Notes under the pieces: generated by a model | The model's input: only the letters and a program-made list of their open reading frames with translations | Database searches by the model: none | Told to the model about the DNA's origin: nothing | Shown: positions 5,921-6,389 of the stretch, one piece after another | How positions within the stretch are numbered: the stretch's first letter is position 1 | Layout of the letters: every line of letters begins with the position of its first letter | Translations under genes and position numbers: made by a program | From: Clostridia bacterium | GTDB lineage: Bacteria > Bacillota > Clostridia > Christensenellales > Aristaeellaceae | Assembly (NCBI GenBank): GCA_017458865.1 | Contig: JAFSZW010000148.1 | Coordinates: 1-6,389 of the forward strand | DNA length: 6,389 nt | Reading direction: 5' to 3'

Positions 5921-6389
5921 ATGGTCTTTGGCTATATCAGATCCGGTGTTTCCATTCCTGGTGATGTTAATGTTCCAATGGAAAAGATACTTGACGCGAA
6001 ATATCGTCCGTATGTTAAAGTGCTTGATGACGATGCGGCTGGAATGATTACAGTCTGCTTTGAAACGGGAAAGCAGTCATTTCCCTATGATGACAATGGA
6101 CCCATGATAAGCAGACGCGGCAATGCGATCAAAGCTTTTTTAGATGCAGTTGCAAAGAAATCTGAGAAAGACAGGATTGTGTTCAGAGGGCTGACAACGC
6201 TTGGGACAATAAGCGAGGCAAAAGAACTGTATTTTTACATGTTGGAAAGAAAAGTCAATGCTGAATTCTTCTCTACACCGGTTGCCAATATAAAGAGGTA
6301 TTTCGAAATAATGGAAAAGTTGCCATATACAGCTCAGGTGATGGCGCTTGAGGGATTTGAGTTTTCTTATGAACGGGAATCTTTTCTGA
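5921..6389 (+). CDS. Unidentified protein, possibly a degenerate serine-recombinase-like protein (3' end outside window)
   Basis: An open frame of 156 codons runs from ATG 5921 to the window edge without a stop. I do not recognise the protein. It starts MVFGYIRSG, reminiscent of the FGYARVS opening of serine resolvases. DRIVFRGLTTLG (84-95), followed by a helix and ERKVNAEFFSTP (109-120), resembles the resolvase stretch LVVxxLDRLGR, helix, GVxxxxL. However, the catalytic Ser two residues after the Arg is Gly (R7-S8-G9), and the LDRLGR arginines are Thr (LTTLGT). The LTTLGT motif is also about 25 residues later than LDRLGR in gamma-delta resolvase. If related, it is probably catalytically inactive or a divergent fold relative. 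Hand counts over 360 bases give about 42% GC, well below the his genes, and it is rich in AAA/GAA and ATA codons, suggesting separate ancestry. No membrane segment or signal peptide is visible. The CDS call is good; the family suggestion is weak. Confidence 0.75.
   Translation, partial: MVFGYIRSGVSIPGDVNVPMEKILDAKYRPYVKVLDDDAAGMITVCFETGKQSFPYDDNGPMISRRGNAIKAFLDAVAKKSEKDRIVFRGLTTLGTISEAKELYFYMLERKVNAEFFSTPVANIKRYFEIMEKLPYTAQVMALEGFEFSYERESFL

Overview
The window holds the 3' two-thirds of a compact histidine biosynthesis operon, followed by the start of an unrelated, more AT-rich gene. All genes are on the + strand. Order: hisD (3' part), hisC, hisB, hisH, hisA, hisF, hisIE, hisK, a probable terminator, then an unidentified open frame that runs off the right end.

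The host looks like a member of the Bacillota (Firmicutes) of moderate GC. The evidence is the strong GGAGG-type ribosome binding sites, the fused hisIE, a monofunctional hisB with no phosphatase domain, and a PHP-type (HisK/YtvP-like) histidinol-phosphatase as the last cistron. A higher-GC Erysipelotrichia- or Lactobacillales-like organism would fit, but this is inference from gene content only. Hand counts on single 60-base lines inside the his genes give roughly 55-65% GC; the last gene gives about 42%.

Together the genes cover every step of histidine synthesis except the first, ATP phosphoribosyltransferase (HisG, with HisZ in many Bacillota), which is presumably upstream. HisIE performs the pyrophosphohydrolase and cyclohydrolase steps. 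HisA isomerises ProFAR to PRFAR. HisH and HisF form the glutamine-dependent imidazole glycerol phosphate synthase. HisB dehydrates IGP, HisC transaminates, HisK removes the phosphate, and HisD oxidises histidinol to histidine. Catalytic residues are intact in every his gene as far as it is visible. Four junctions are 4-base start/stop overlaps (hisD-hisC, hisB-hisH, hisA-hisF, hisIE-hisK) and hisF-hisIE is separated by one base. Only hisC-hisB (39 bases) and hisH-hisA (37 bases) have gaps.

From 5805 the picture changes: a 116-base intergenic region with a terminator-like hairpin, then a gene with a very good ribosome binding site. Its product weakly resembles the N-terminal fold of serine recombinases but lacks their catalytic signature. 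It is the only part of the window that standard pathway knowledge does not explain. I see no CRISPR array, tRNA, rRNA or insertion sequence ends, and no convincing previously undescribed system.
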